Positions 34,700 to 43,496 of a stretch of DNA of 64,000 nt are shown here, one piece after another. Position 1 is the stretch's first letter; the number at the start of each line of letters is the position of its first letter. Source of the stretch: CAVOAK01 sp965217615 (GTDB lineage Bacteria; Pseudomonadota; Alphaproteobacteria; UBA8366; CAVOAK01); the NCBI GenBank assembly GCA_965217615.1, contig CBDCIT010000040.1, positions 53,072 to 117,071 on the forward strand. The letters are read 5' to 3'. Below the pieces are notes generated by a model. The model saw only the letters and a list, made by a program, of their open reading frames with translations, ran no database searches and was not told where the DNA came from. The position numbers were made by a program, and so were the translations under genes.

Positions 34700-35545
34700 A
34701 TGAAGCTGAAAATTAACCCATTGTCATCGGTGCTTGGCGCTGAGGTCCTGGGCGTTGATTTGATGAAGCCGATAGACGATGAGCAGTTTGACGAACTGCG
34801 ACAGGCGTGGCTGGAGGCCAATGGTGTCCTGGTTATGCGTGACCAGGAGTTGACGCCCGACCAGCATCTCGCATTCAGCCGTCGGTTTGGCGAGCTCGAG
34901 AGCCATGTTCTCGCCGACTATCTGCTACCGGGCTATCCTGAGATATATCGCGTATCCAACAAGACACAGGACGGAAAGCCATTGGGACGGGCCAAGGCCG
35001 GCACCTATTGGCATTCCGATCTCTCCTATATGCGCCGCCCGGCGATGGCGTCGCTCCTCTACGCCATTGAGATCCCGCCATCGGGCGGGGACACGATGTT
35101 TGCCAACATGTATTCGGCCTACGACGCCTTGTCTCCGACGATGCAGGGGATGATCGCAGAGCTGCGGGCCGTGCATGACTTTGCCTACGCCGCCCGCGGC
35201 GTGTTTTCCGGCGAACGGATCGGCGAGGACCGGCTGGCATCGGCACCCGCGGCCGAGCATCCGGTTGTGCAGACTCATCCGGAAACCGGCCGCAAGGCGC
35301 TGTTCGTTAATCCCGGTTTTACCGCACATATCGTTGGTCTCGAACCTTCCGAAAGCACCGCTCTGCTGGAGTTTCTGAACCGCCATAGCACGCAGGCAAA
35401 TAATGTCTATCGCCACCGTTGGCAGGTGCGCGATCTCGTTTTATGGGACAATCGCTGTACCATGCACCATGCGATCGCTGACTATGAGGGGATTGGCGAG
35501 CGCTACATGCACCGGACCACGGTTCTTCGCGACGGGGACAATTGA
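34700..35545 (+). CDS. TauD/TfdA-family Fe(II)/2-oxoglutarate dioxygenase
   Basis: 281 residues with GGAG upstream of ATG 34700. Iron ligands H105 and D107 lie in TYWHSDLSYMR and the distal His in NRCTMHHAIADYEG (about 256); Arg in GERYMHRTTVL binds 2-oxoglutarate. Such enzymes hydroxylate sulfonates, phenoxyacetates, carnitine precursors or other small acids. Its place at the end of the TrpXYZ-like transporter operon suggests it attacks the imported substrate. Confidence 0.9.
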   Translation: MKLKINPLSSVLGAEVLGVDLMKPIDDEQFDELRQAWLEANGVLVMRDQELTPDQHLAFSRRFGELESHVLADYLLPGYPEIYRVSNKTQDGKPLGRAKAGTYWHSDLSYMRRPAMASLLYAIEIPPSGGDTMFANMYSAYDALSPTMQGMIAELRAVHDFAYAARGVFSGERIGEDRLASAPAAEHPVVQTHPETGRKALFVNPGFTAHIVGLEPSESTALLEFLNRHSTQANNVYRHRWQVRDLVLWDNRCTMHHAIADYEGIGERYMHRTTVLRDGDN

Positions 35546-35551
35546 GGCCCT

Positions 35552-35935
35552 TCAGCGGGCCGGTTGCCAGATCCCTGTCTTGTCGCGACACGCAATGTCC
35601 TCGAATGCGAAGGGATTGCCGTCGTGCGTGAGAAGAACGCCGTATTCGCGGCAGAACACGCCGGCAGCTGTACGGAATGTTCGACGCGGGGTGACGCCAA
35701 TCGAATAGCCGCTCTCTGTCGGGCCGCTCATAAGCGACATACCACTACGGTAGCGCTCCAAAGCTCTCTGGAGCGTCGCATTGAATGCCGTTTGTTCGGC
35801 TGGAGGAAGTGACGTTAGATCAGGATAAGTTGGAGCGTCCTGCGCCGCTGCCGTGCAGCACCAGATAAGAACAACGCTTGTGGCCGCGAACACGGCACGG
35901 CGCAAGGCAACAGGGACCGTTGCGGTCGCTTTCAA
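35552..35935 (-). CDS. exported protein with 17-kDa surface-antigen-like motif
   Basis: About 127 residues if started at the TTG 35935; a second TTG at 35905 would give a neat signal peptide (RRAVFAATSVVLIWCCTAAA). GGAGAG touches the first TTG, so the start is uncertain. After the signal the protein has a C-terminal motif VTPRRTFRTAAG, FCREYGVLL, IACRDKTGIWQ. The same pattern closes the anti-sigma gene upstream, which points to domain duplication. It lies 20 bp downstream of that gene and is likely co-transcribed with it. Function unknown; probably periplasmic or outer-membrane-bound. Confidence 0.65.
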   Translation of the reverse strand: MKATATVPVALRRAVFAATSVVLIWCCTAAAQDAPTYPDLTSLPPAEQTAFNATLQRALERYRSGMSLMSGPTESGYSIGVTPRRTFRTAAGVFCREYGVLLTHDGNPFAFEDIACRDKTGIWQPAR

Positions 35936-35955
35936 CTCTCCATCCGCGGTTGCGA

Positions 35956-36645
35956 TTAGAAAGCATCGGGCGAATCGTTCCCAGTTGTTACCTTGACATA
36001 GGTTTGCCAGACAAGCTCTGCCGTTCTGCAGGCTACGCCAATCTGGGTCGTCACCACCGTATTCTGGGCGACTTCTTCCTTGAACTCTCGGCACGGACGT
36101 CCGTCGCCGCTTATGAAAGTGCGGACCGGCGTCACGCGCACTGACATTTGCTGATCTGGGCTCTGCCAATCCAGCGAGCGCCCGCTTACGTGATACTCGA
36201 GCGCGCGTGCCCGCACCTCTTCGCTTTTCAAATGCAGCGCCGCCTGCGGCAAGCCGGCGCCGCTTAGCGATCGCTCAACAGCGGACTTTGCGGCCATAAA
36301 GCCGACACCGCCACCGATCAGCAGGAAGGCAAGAGATGCCGCCAATGCGAAAGGCAGGACCTGGCGCATCGTAAAGCGATGCTGCGGCGTCTCGACGATG
36401 TCCGCGGCCATTCGCGTACCGTTGGACAGAGAATCGTCAATCGTGGCAAGCACGCGCGCGGGAAGCGGTTCTGCCAGCGCCGAGCCATAGGCACCGTGCA
36501 TCGCGCTAGCGCTCGCCCGCATCAAGCGAACTTTTTCGCGAGCCTCGGTATCGCCGACGAGCGCGGCGTCCACGGTCGCTCTGGTGGAGGCATCTAGTTC
36601 ACCGTCCACATAGGCGACAAGGGTTTCGTCATCAAGTTTTCGCAT
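35956..36645 (-). CDS. anti-sigma factor with one membrane helix and antigen-like C-terminus
   Basis: About 229 residues from the ATG at 36645 (MRKLDDETLVAYVDGELD), with GAGGCGAG just upstream; the start overlaps the end of the sigma gene by 14 bp. The N-terminus is a typical transmembrane anti-sigma region without the usual Cys pair, the helix FALAASLAFLLIGGGVGFMAA spans the membrane, and the outer part ends with VTPVRTFISGDGRPCREFKE and GVACRTAELVW. It should hold the ECF sigma factor inactive until a periplasmic signal is sensed by the external domain. Confidence 0.85.
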   Translation of the reverse strand: MRKLDDETLVAYVDGELDASTRATVDAALVGDTEAREKVRLMRASASAMHGAYGSALAEPLPARVLATIDDSLSNGTRMAADIVETPQHRFTMRQVLPFALAASLAFLLIGGGVGFMAAKSAVERSLSGAGLPQAALHLKSEEVRARALEYHVSGRSLDWQSPDQQMSVRVTPVRTFISGDGRPCREFKEEVAQNTVVTTQIGVACRTAELVWQTYVKVTTGNDSPDAF

Positions 36646-37177
36646 CACTCGCCTCGATTTTCTCATCGTCATCGGCCGGTGCTTGCGCTCCGCCCTCGAG
36701 CATCCGTCCGAGGGCAATCTGGCCGCGCGCCAGCCGACTCATCACAGTACCGATTGGCGTATCCAGGACATTGGCCGCTTCCCTATACGTTAACCCCTCA
36801 ACGCAAACGAGCAACAGGACCGCACGTTGCTCTTCCGGCAGTTTGGCGACGGCTCTCTCGACAACGCCGAGCGTCACTGCTGCCTCGGTCGCCGCTACAC
36901 CGTGGACGCCAGGCAGCATGTCGGGCTCCCCGCCACGATGATATCGGGCACGCACCTTGCGCGCGCGGAGCGTGTCGAACCAAGTCGTGTACACGATCCG
37001 GTAAATCCACTGATCGAGCCGCTTCCCACGGTCATGTTGATGTGTGCGGGAAACCACTTTCTCACAAACCGTCTGCAAGAGGTCGTCGCCATCGTCGGCT
37101 CCTCTGGCAAGGCCATGGCACAACCGCCGCACTCGCGGCAGCAGGGCTAGGAACTCTTCCCTGACGCCCACGTCCAT
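36632..37177 (-). CDS. ECF-type RNA polymerase sigma factor
   Basis: 181 residues. Sigma region 2 spans FLALLPRVRRLCHGLARGADDGDDLLQ to DQWIYRIVYTTWFDTLR. Region 4 has LPEEQRAVLLLVCVEGLTYREA with a helix-turn-helix at EAANVLDTPIGTVMSRLARG. Sigma, anti-sigma and antigen-like genes are in one minus-strand operon. Its own promoter and the divergent promoter of the Gly/Gln-rich gene share the 37178-37427 gap, which contains a tandem 24-bp repeat. The signal sensed is unknown. Confidence 0.93.
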   Translation of the reverse strand: MDVGVREEFLALLPRVRRLCHGLARGADDGDDLLQTVCEKVVSRTHQHDRGKRLDQWIYRIVYTTWFDTLRARKVRARYHRGGEPDMLPGVHGVAATEAAVTLGVVERAVAKLPEEQRAVLLLVCVEGLTYREAANVLDTPIGTVMSRLARGQIALGRMLEGGAQAPADDDEKIEASDAKT

Positions 37178-37272
37178 TTATTAAGTCCGATTCCCTGTAA
37201 GTTCAGACGGCTCAAGTGGCCGATTATTCCTCGCTCGGGCGGAAATTCCCAGGGAACACAGTTGAAAAATGA

Positions 37273-37320
37273 GTTTGCAGCGCTGTCACACGGAATGTTT
37301 GCAGCGCTGTCACACGGAAT
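37273..37320. repeat. two tandem copies of a 24-bp unit upstream of the sigma operon
   Basis: Perfect direct repeats at 37273-37296 and 37297-37320; each unit begins GTTTGCAGCGCTGTCAC and ends CGGAAT. The second unit ends GGAAT and is followed 17 bases later by CGTC, spaced like an ECF -35/-10 pair for the plus-strand gene. It may duplicate a regulator or promoter element, or be simple slippage. Confidence 0.8.
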
Positions 37321-37427
37321 AAAGTAGGTATACGGACCGTCTGTAGCCCTTGAGAGAACGAGATTCTATGCAATGTCGATGTGTCGAAACCTTTCAACCG
37401 AATTCGAATAGGCCACAAAAGCGGGCG

Positions 37428-37871
37428 ATGACACGCAATCTTGTCCGATTCCCAAAGAAACTGGTGCGCGTTGCATCGCTCGCCGCCTTCGCTGCGATCA
37501 TCCTTTCCGCCAGCACGGCATTGTATTTGATCGGCGGCTTCGCAGACTTTTCGGCGGTTAACTCAGCGTTTGCGCAAGGCCAGGGTCAAGGACAAGGCGG
37601 TGGGCAAGGGCAAGGCCAGGGCGGTGGTCAAGGTGGCGGGGGTGGTCAGGGACAAGGCCAGGGTCAGGGCAGTGGTCAAGGCGGCCCGTCAGGCCCACCG
37701 AACTTAAGTCCATTGCTGACAACCCCGCCGCCACTCGCGCCGGCAGGATCGATTTCCGCGAGTTTGAAGCGGGCACTCGACGTCATTCAAGCTCTTTTTG
37801 GTGGGCAAACCGGTGAAGATCTTACGGAAGACGAAGAAGCAGATCTCATCGGAAACGGGTGGGTGCAATGA
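37428..37871 (+). CDS. Gly/Gln-rich exported or membrane-anchored protein
   Basis: 147 residues if begun at ATG 37428 (MTRNLVRFPKKLVRVASL); earlier in-frame starts at 37368 (ATG) and 37350 (TTG) are possible, and no strong ribosome binding site decides. A basic N-terminus and the helix SLAAFAAIILSASTALYLIG act as signal or anchor. A 40-residue low-complexity run of G and Q (GQGQGQGGGQ-like) comes next, then a Pro-rich linker and an acidic C-terminus (LTEDEEADLIGNGWVQ). It is divergent from the sigma operon and may be its target. No known family was recognised. Confidence 0.65.
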   Translation: MTRNLVRFPKKLVRVASLAAFAAIILSASTALYLIGGFADFSAVNSAFAQGQGQGQGGGQGQGQGGGQGGGGGQGQGQGQGSGQGGPSGPPNLSPLLTTPPPLAPAGSISASLKRALDVIQALFGGQTGEDLTEDEEADLIGNGWVQ

Positions 37872-37968
37872 GCGGGCCTGCCAATCGTCTGAAAGCAGCC
37901 ACACGTTTGCAAAGCGAACGTGGAAAACGGCGGCTATTCGTGCAGTTAAGGCTAAGTGAGGGGCAACA

Positions 37969-39412
37969 CAGCCCGTTGATTAAGTCGGCGCCGTCTGATT
38001 CTCTGGTTCCCTGATTTGCAGGGGGGTTTGCCGATGGCGATGGGACGGCAGAAGGCTGGTCAGGGGGATCTGATGGTGAGCTGGTCGGAGATGCCGCGCT
38101 CTCCGGGTCATGTGTTTTATGACCGCCTGCAGTCGGTGCTGATCGAGGGCGGCTTCGACGCCTTTGCCGAGGCGAGCTGCCGGCCTTATTACGCGGCCCG
38201 GATGGGCGCGCCCTCGGTGCCGCCCGGGCGCTATTTCCGGATGCACCTGGTGGGCTACTTCGAGGGCATCGACAGCGAGCGCGGTCTGGAGTGGCGCTGC
38301 TCGGACTCGCTTTCGCTGCGGGCGTTCCTGCGACTGGGGAGCCGTGATCGGGTACCGGACCATTCCTGGCTGTCACGGAGCCGCACGCGCCTGCCCCATG
38401 AAGTCCACGCGGCGGTCTTCGACTGGGTTCTGGTGCTGATCGCCGAGGCGGGGCTGATCAAGGGCGAGCGCATCGGCGTCGATGCCTCGACCATGGAGGC
38501 CAACGCGGCGCTGCGGAACATCGTGCGGCGCGCCAACGGCGAAGGCTACCGGGAGATGCTGGAGCGCCTGGCCCGGGAAAGCGGCGTCGAGACACCCACG
38601 GCCGAGGATCTGGCGCGTCTGGAGCGGAAGCGCAGGGGCAAGAAGCTTTCCAACACGGATTGGGTTTCGAAGAGCGACCCCGAGGCCAAGATCGCCAAGA
38701 TGAAGGACGGCACGACGCATCTGGCCTACAAGCCCGAGCACGCGGTGGATCTGGACACCGGCGCGGTGGTGGCGGCCGAGCTGCACCCGGCCGATGAGGG
38801 CGACACCACGACGCTTTCCAAGATCCTGGCGAAGGCCGAGGCAAACCTCGGGGCGGTGGATGCGGCACCGACGGCGGAGGAGCCGGCCGAATGCGTCGCC
38901 GACAAAGGTTATCACTCACGGGCGGTCTTGAGGGCTCTGGACGACAGTCCCTGGAAGACCCGGATCGCGGCGCCCAAGCAGACCGGCTTTTCGCGCTGGC
39001 ACGGTGATGAGGCGGCGCGGCGCGCGGTCACCAACAACCGCGCGCGGCTCAAGTCCGGGGTCGCCCGCGAGGCCTTCAAGCTGCGCGCCGAGATCGTCGA
39101 GCGCTGCTTTGCCCACAACCTCGATCGTGGCGGCATGCGACGAACCTGGCTGCGCGGGCGAGAGAATGTGCACAAGCGATACCTGCTCCACGTCGCCGGC
39201 CACAATCTATCGTTACTGATGCGCCAGCTCATCGGCGCCGGCACCCCGCGGGAGGCCGTGGCGGGCGGATATGGCGGTATTTTCGTTCTGCTCACGCCCA
39301 CCGGGGCCATGCTGGTGGCACGGGGGGTTTCGCAAAGCGGCCAGTCGGCTTTCGCCGCCGCATTCCTCATCTGGGGGTGAGAGCCGGAAAAAGCCACTTA
39401 ATCAACGGGCTG
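37969..39412 (+). mobile_element. 1444-bp insertion sequence, copy 2
   Basis: Same CAGCCCGTTGATTAAGT inverted ends as copy 1. Target duplication AACA at 37965-37968 and 39413-39416. It sits in the gap between the Gly/Gln-rich gene and the GAF-domain gene and interrupts no recognisable coding region. Confidence 0.95.
38034..39380 (+). CDS. DDE transposase of the 1444-bp IS, copy 2
   Basis: 448 residues, intact, starting at the ATG after the G-rich run as in copy 1. It differs from copy 1 by a few substitutions, for example ERKRRGKKL instead of ERKRKGKKL, LSKILAKAE instead of LSKTLAKAE, and a Pro in GAGTPREAV. Presumed active; one of three intact copies in the window. Confidence 0.92.
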   Translation: MAMGRQKAGQGDLMVSWSEMPRSPGHVFYDRLQSVLIEGGFDAFAEASCRPYYAARMGAPSVPPGRYFRMHLVGYFEGIDSERGLEWRCSDSLSLRAFLRLGSRDRVPDHSWLSRSRTRLPHEVHAAVFDWVLVLIAEAGLIKGERIGVDASTMEANAALRNIVRRANGEGYREMLERLARESGVETPTAEDLARLERKRRGKKLSNTDWVSKSDPEAKIAKMKDGTTHLAYKPEHAVDLDTGAVVAAELHPADEGDTTTLSKILAKAEANLGAVDAAPTAEEPAECVADKGYHSRAVLRALDDSPWKTRIAAPKQTGFSRWHGDEAARRAVTNNRARLKSGVAREAFKLRAEIVERCFAHNLDRGGMRRTWLRGRENVHKRYLLHVAGHNLSLLMRQLIGAGTPREAVAGGYGGIFVLLTPTGAMLVARGVSQSGQSAFAAAFLIWG

Positions 39413-39466
39413 AACAGGCTCAAACGACTGGTCGAGCCAATTCGCAATCCATTGGAGGTATGGCGA

Positions 39467-40018
39467 ATGGTGACCCCTATGAGCGAATGCGGCTACGTTG
39501 CAACCGACTTCTGGTTGATGGAAGTCTTGATGGAACTCGGGTCGGCGCAAACGATATTCGCTTCGCTGTGCCGCTCAATTGAAAGAATGAACCCTGGAAT
39601 CGCGGTTGCTCTACTGCATCACGATCAGCAGTCGGAGGAACTGGAAGTGCTTGCCGCCCCGAGCTTGTCGGATCAAATCATCGCCCCACTATCGAGTGTC
39701 AACGCACTGGAAGACGCGCGCGTGCCAGCCAAAATGACTTACAAAAGCGGGTTAAAGGGACGTCGGACGTCCGGTCAGTGGCGCGGTCGCGTAATGGGAG
39801 TGAATTTCTGGTGGTTGGAAACCCAGGGCCCGACCTACGAGTCTGCCGTGGGCTTGCTCGCCTTCGACAGTCATACAGAAAACCTGCCTCCCGCATTGGA
39901 TTTCGGCTCGGTTAGAAGTGCGATGCGACTTGCCAACCGTATTTTTGCCCGCCAACACATCGACTTGCCACTGCTGCGGTCGCGTGAACTCGAGGCGGAA
40001 GCCGCTTACATAAACTAG
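39467..40018 (+). CDS. GAF-domain protein
   Basis: 183 residues from ATG 39467, chosen because GGAGG lies eight bases upstream. The stretch LMELGSAQTIFASLCRSIER then PGIAVALLHHDQ, ELEVLAAPSLSDQI resembles the GAF domains found at the front of diguanylate cyclases and sensor kinases. No output domain follows. It probably binds a small ligand or works with a separate effector. Copy 2 of the IS ends 54 bases upstream, so its native promoter may be displaced or replaced. Confidence 0.7.
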   Translation: MVTPMSECGYVATDFWLMEVLMELGSAQTIFASLCRSIERMNPGIAVALLHHDQQSEELEVLAAPSLSDQIIAPLSSVNALEDARVPAKMTYKSGLKGRRTSGQWRGRVMGVNFWWLETQGPTYESAVGLLAFDSHTENLPPALDFGSVRSAMRLANRIFARQHIDLPLLRSRELEAEAAYIN

Positions 40019-40091
40019 GCGGCCCGCCGACGCGGTTCTCCGCGCCGTGTGCCTTTTGATCGACTACCGACTTCAAGCTTCGCTAGAAGGC

Positions 40092-40850
40092 TCAGACCAA
40101 ACCACGTCTCACAAGATTGAGTCCGGCGATCAGCAATACAACGATAAGAATTCGCTGAAATGTCGCGTCGTGTCGGATCCGGCCTCTTAGCCGGCGGCCG
40201 AGTGCAAGGCCGGCCGCGACCGGCAGTGTCACGATTACTGAACCCGACGCCAATTCAAGTGTCAAAACGCCAGTAAATGCGAGGGCGATATACAGCATTG
40301 CGCCCGCAACAAAGAAAAGGTGCGCTATGGCGGCGATGAACTCCGCGCTCGTTAGGCGCAACGAGATCAAATACATGATGAGAGGCGGTCCAAAGAGGGT
40401 GGAAACGCCGCCCAATAGGCCGGCGATCGAACCGACTATTGGGCTCATATAGGCTTCGAGCTGCTTTGGGACAGTTGGCGGCAACGGCAGAGTTTGCAGT
40501 ATGCAGAAAGTTGCAACGATGCAACCCAGGACAAGAGAAATGAGTTTCGTGTCGATCCGCGCGAGTGCAATTGCGCCAACGATCGTTGTTGCGATCATGG
40601 ACAGAATCAGGCTCCAGAAGCGACGCAATGTGAGCTGATAGTGACCGCCTTCGGCCATCTGCAAAAGATTTGTCACGAGTATCGGCACAAACAAGAGCGC
40701 AATTACCGTGACTGGGTCTATGACCGTTGCCATAACCGGTACGATAAAGAGCGGCATACCGATTCCGAGAGTGCCCTTAATCGCGCCGCCGATCAAAAAC
40801 ACCGCGAAGCCCAGCGCGAGCGTCGGCAAGGCAAAGTCAGGAAACGGCAA
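40092..40850 (-). CDS. TauE/SafE-family membrane permease (putative sulfite/anion exporter)
   Basis: About 252 residues if started at the TTG 40850 (PFPDFALPTLALGFAVFL); the frame is open upstream to 41009 without a convincing start. Seven to eight membrane helices and the family motif GGAIKGTLGIGMPLFIVPVM near the N-terminus, with a half-repeat GSIAGLLGGVSTLFGPPLIMY in the second half, are characteristic. Family members export sulfite, sulfoacetate or other organic anions. The IS3-family element begins immediately upstream (41016) and may have removed the native promoter. Confidence 0.85.
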   Translation of the reverse strand: MPFPDFALPTLALGFAVFLIGGAIKGTLGIGMPLFIVPVMATVIDPVTVIALLFVPILVTNLLQMAEGGHYQLTLRRFWSLILSMIATTIVGAIALARIDTKLISLVLGCIVATFCILQTLPLPPTVPKQLEAYMSPIVGSIAGLLGGVSTLFGPPLIMYLISLRLTSAEFIAAIAHLFFVAGAMLYIALAFTGVLTLELASGSVIVTLPVAAGLALGRRLRGRIRHDATFQRILIVVLLIAGLNLVRRGLV

Positions 40851-41012
40851 GACGAACTCGCTTTCGTTGATACGTTTTACGACGTGCGTGTCGCCGAGCA
40901 GCTTGTTCGAGGATGTGTGAGTGGTTCCAAGCGTGGCGGGGCACTTTATTTCGAGCAGCAGGGCGGCACAAGGCGCCAATCGATGGCCTGCCCCCAATGT
41001 ATGTGCCAATCG

Positions 41013-41630
41013 CTATGTTAGTCCTGGCACGGTGATTGGGAAGGGCTGATCCGGCTGGAGCCCATCCATAGCGCAAGCCGGATCAGTCCGGTTAGGCGCG
41101 ATGGTCACTGGCGCCGGGGGTCTGTAGCCCAGCGCACTGTGTGGTCTGACCGTGTTGTAGTGCTGCCGCCATCGCTCGATCAGCACCTGGGCCTCCTTGA
41201 GCGAGTAGAAGATTTCGCCGTTGAGCAGCTCGTCCCGGAGCTTGCCGTTGAATGACTCGTTGTAGCCGTTCTCCCAGGGACTGCCCGGTTCGATGTAGAG
41301 CGTCTTCACACCGACCCGCGCCAGCCACTCACGGACGGCCGTGGCAGTGAACTCGGCACCATTATCCGAGCGGATGTGGTCCGGCGGGCCACGATCGACG
41401 AACAGCGCGGCAAGGCGATACAGCACGTCGTCGGATCGCAGCCGTCGTGCGACGTCGATTGCCAGGCACTCCCGAGTGTACTCGTCGATGATGGTCAGCA
41501 TGCGGAATGCCCTGCCATCGTGTGTGCGAGCCATGACGAAGTCATAGGCCCAGACATGGTGCGGCCAGTTCGGACGCAGACGGATGCAGGACCCATCGTT
41601 GAGCCATAGCCGGCCCCTCTTTGGTTGTTT
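41013..41630 (-). pseudogene. IS3-family transposase OrfB, 3' part
   Basis: Encodes the C-terminal integrase core from KQPKRGRLW to the stop: DDE residues in VWAYDFVMARTHDG, IRSDNGAEFTATAV and NGYNESFNGKLRDE are all visible. The 5' part is at 42926-43215, and the two are separated by the IS256-family element. Rejoined at the 8-bp duplication, the frame reads GLKVPAKQPKRGRLW without a break. Confidence 0.85.
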
Positions 41631-42925
41631 GGGAGTGTCCGCAATTTTGTGTTTTGGGCCATAGTGGTGGAATTGAAAGGAGCATCCTATGGTTATCGAG
41701 AAAGAGGTACTGGAGCAATTGTTGGCTGGGCGCGATCCGGCAACGGTATTTAGCCAAGACGGGCTGATCGATGAATTGAAGAAGGCGCTATCGGAACGGG
41801 TTCTAAACGCGGAGTTGGATAGGCATCTGGATACCGACGCCGGAAACGGTGAAGCGAACCGGCGCAACGGCCGCTCTCAAAAGACGGTTCTGACGGGGAC
41901 CTCGAAGGTGACGCTGGATATCCCGCGCGATCGTTCGGGAACCTTCGATCCGCAGTTGATTGCCAAGTATCAGCGTCGCTTCCCGGACTTCGACGAGAAG
42001 ATCATCTCGATGTACGCGCGCGGCATGACGGTGCGCGAGATTCGCGGCCACCTGGAGGAAATCTACGGTCTCGATGTCTCGCCGGACCTGATCTCGACGG
42101 TGACGGATGCGGTCCTTGAGGAAGTGGGTGAATGGCAAAACCGGGCGTTGGATGCCTGCTACGCGATCGTCTTCTTCGACGCCATCCGGGTCAAGATCAG
42201 GGACGAGGGTTTTGTTCGGAATAAAGCCGTCTATATCGCGCTGGCGGTGTTGCCCGACGGCACGCGCGAGATCCTCGGGCTGTGGATCGAGCAGACCGAG
42301 GGCGCCAAGTTCTGGCTGCGCGTCATGAATGAGCTCAAGAACCGGGGTATCCAGGATATCCTGGTCGCCGTCGTCGACGGCCTCAAGGGCTTTCCCGAAG
42401 CAATCAATGCGACCTTTCCAGAGACCGTGGTGCAGACCTGCATCGTCCACCTGCTCCGCCATTCCATGAATTTTGCGTCATGGAAGGATCGCAAACATGT
42501 CGCGCGGGCGCTGAAGGCGGTGTACCGGGCCGGTGACGCCGAGGCCGGCCTGGCGGCCCTGGCCGAATTCGAAGCCGGACCCTGGGGCGAGAAATATCCC
42601 GCCATCGCCCAAAGCTGGCGGCGCAACTGGGATCACGTCATTCCCTTCTTAGCCTTCCCCGAGGCGGTCCGTCGCATGATTTACACGACCAATGCCATCG
42701 AGTCGCTCAACGCCAAGATCCGGCGTGCCGTTCGAACGCGCGGCCATTTCCCCAGTGACGACGCCGCCACCAAGCTGCTATATCTGGTGCTCAATCATGC
42801 GGCCCAGGCTTGGAAACGCCCGCCGCGTGAATGGACCGAGGCCAAGACACAGTTCGCCATCATCTTCGGTGAGCGTTTCGTTAATGTCTGAAAATCGGCC
42901 CAAGCACAAACTATCTGACAGTCCC
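41631..42925 (+). mobile_element. IS256-family insertion sequence nested in the IS3-family element
   Basis: 1295 bp. Imperfect inverted ends: GGGAGTGTCCGCAATTTTG left and GGGACTGTCAGATAGTTTG right (reverse complement), with TTGGGCC shared further in. An 8-bp direct repeat GGTTGTTT flanks it at 41623-41630 and 42926-42933, as usual for IS256 elements. It is opposite in orientation to the host IS. Confidence 0.93.
41689..42891 (+). CDS. IS256-family transposase
   Basis: 400 residues, ATG 41689 with AGGAG upstream. The mutator-type family is recognised by RRNGRSQKTVLTGTSKVTLD, IPRDRSGTFDPQLIAKYQRR, the catalytic Asp in CYAIVFFDAIRVKI, VAVVDGLKGFPEAI, CIVHLLRHSMNF and the closing IYTTNAIESLNAKIRRAVR with Glu. 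Complete and without stops; presumed active. Confidence 0.95.
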   Translation: MVIEKEVLEQLLAGRDPATVFSQDGLIDELKKALSERVLNAELDRHLDTDAGNGEANRRNGRSQKTVLTGTSKVTLDIPRDRSGTFDPQLIAKYQRRFPDFDEKIISMYARGMTVREIRGHLEEIYGLDVSPDLISTVTDAVLEEVGEWQNRALDACYAIVFFDAIRVKIRDEGFVRNKAVYIALAVLPDGTREILGLWIEQTEGAKFWLRVMNELKNRGIQDILVAVVDGLKGFPEAINATFPETVVQTCIVHLLRHSMNFASWKDRKHVARALKAVYRAGDAEAGLAALAEFEAGPWGEKYPAIAQSWRRNWDHVIPFLAFPEAVRRMIYTTNAIESLNAKIRRAVRTRGHFPSDDAATKLLYLVLNHAAQAWKRPPREWTEAKTQFAIIFGERFVNV

Positions 42926-43215
42926 GGTTGTTTTGCAGGCACCTTCAGTCCCTCCCGTCGCCAGATGCGTTCGACCCGCTTGTGGTTCACGTACAAGCCC
43001 TCGCCGTGGAGCAGCGCCGTGATCCGGCGATAGCCGTAGCGACCGTACGCGCTGGCCAGCCGCACAATGGCCGCGGTCAACGCCGCCTCATCGTCAGCCT
43101 CGACACGCCGATAGCGTTGCGTCGAGCGTGGTTGCCCAATGACCCGACACACCCGACGCTCGGGCAGGGCATGCCGCGTGGAGATGTGCTGAACATAGCC
43201 CCGGCGGCGCTCGGG
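42926..43215 (-). pseudogene. IS3-family transposase OrfB, 5' part
   Basis: Continues from OrfA by a -1 shift around GGGAAACTTCTAAG: after the shift the frame reads LLSPERRRGYVQHISTRHAL, then RVCRVIGQPRSTQRYRR, RYGYRRITALLHGEGLYVNH and RREGLKVPAKQP, where the IS256-family element enters. This is the HTH_21 region that precedes the integrase core of IS3 transposases. The remainder is at 41013-41630. Confidence 0.8.
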
Positions 43216-43217
43216 GC

Positions 43218-43496
43218 TTAGAAGTTTCCCTCAGCGGCTTCCTTCAGAATCAGCTTATCCAGCGTCAGATCAGCGACAGCTCGTCTCAGCCGCAGATTCT
43301 CCCGCTCGAGCTCCTTGAAGCGCCGTGCCTGCTCGATCTTCAGGCCGCCGTACTCCTTGCGCCAACGGTAATACGTCTGTTCCGAAACACCCAAGGTCCT
43401 GCAAACCGCAGGTACCGTTTGGCCGCCCGACAGGCTAACCTCCGCCTCCCGTAGCTTACCGATAACCTGTTCCGCGGTATGTCGTTTACGTGGCAT
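43218..43496 (-). CDS. IS3-family transposase OrfA
   Basis: 92 residues, beginning MPRKRHTAEQVIGKLREAE. It contains the helix-turn-helix VPAVCRTLGVSEQTYYRWRKEYGG (residues about 28-51) and a leucine-zipper-like tail RFKELERENLRLRRAVADLTL. It normally makes OrfAB by frameshifting into OrfB and represses transposition alone. OrfB is broken, so the element cannot move by itself. Confidence 0.9.
   Translation of the reverse strand: MPRKRHTAEQVIGKLREAEVSLSGGQTVPAVCRTLGVSEQTYYRWRKEYGGLKIEQARRFKELERENLRLRRAVADLTLDKLILKEAAEGNF

Noticed and set aside
35546..35561. GGCCC/GGGCC hairpin as a terminator between convergent genes
   Set aside because: Only a five-base stem, without a T-tract, and it overlaps the coding end of the minus-strand gene.
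37573..37690. Purine-rich GGTCAAGG-like repeats as a regulatory array
   Set aside because: They are codon repeats for a Gly/Gln-rich segment in an open frame with a signal or anchor helix.
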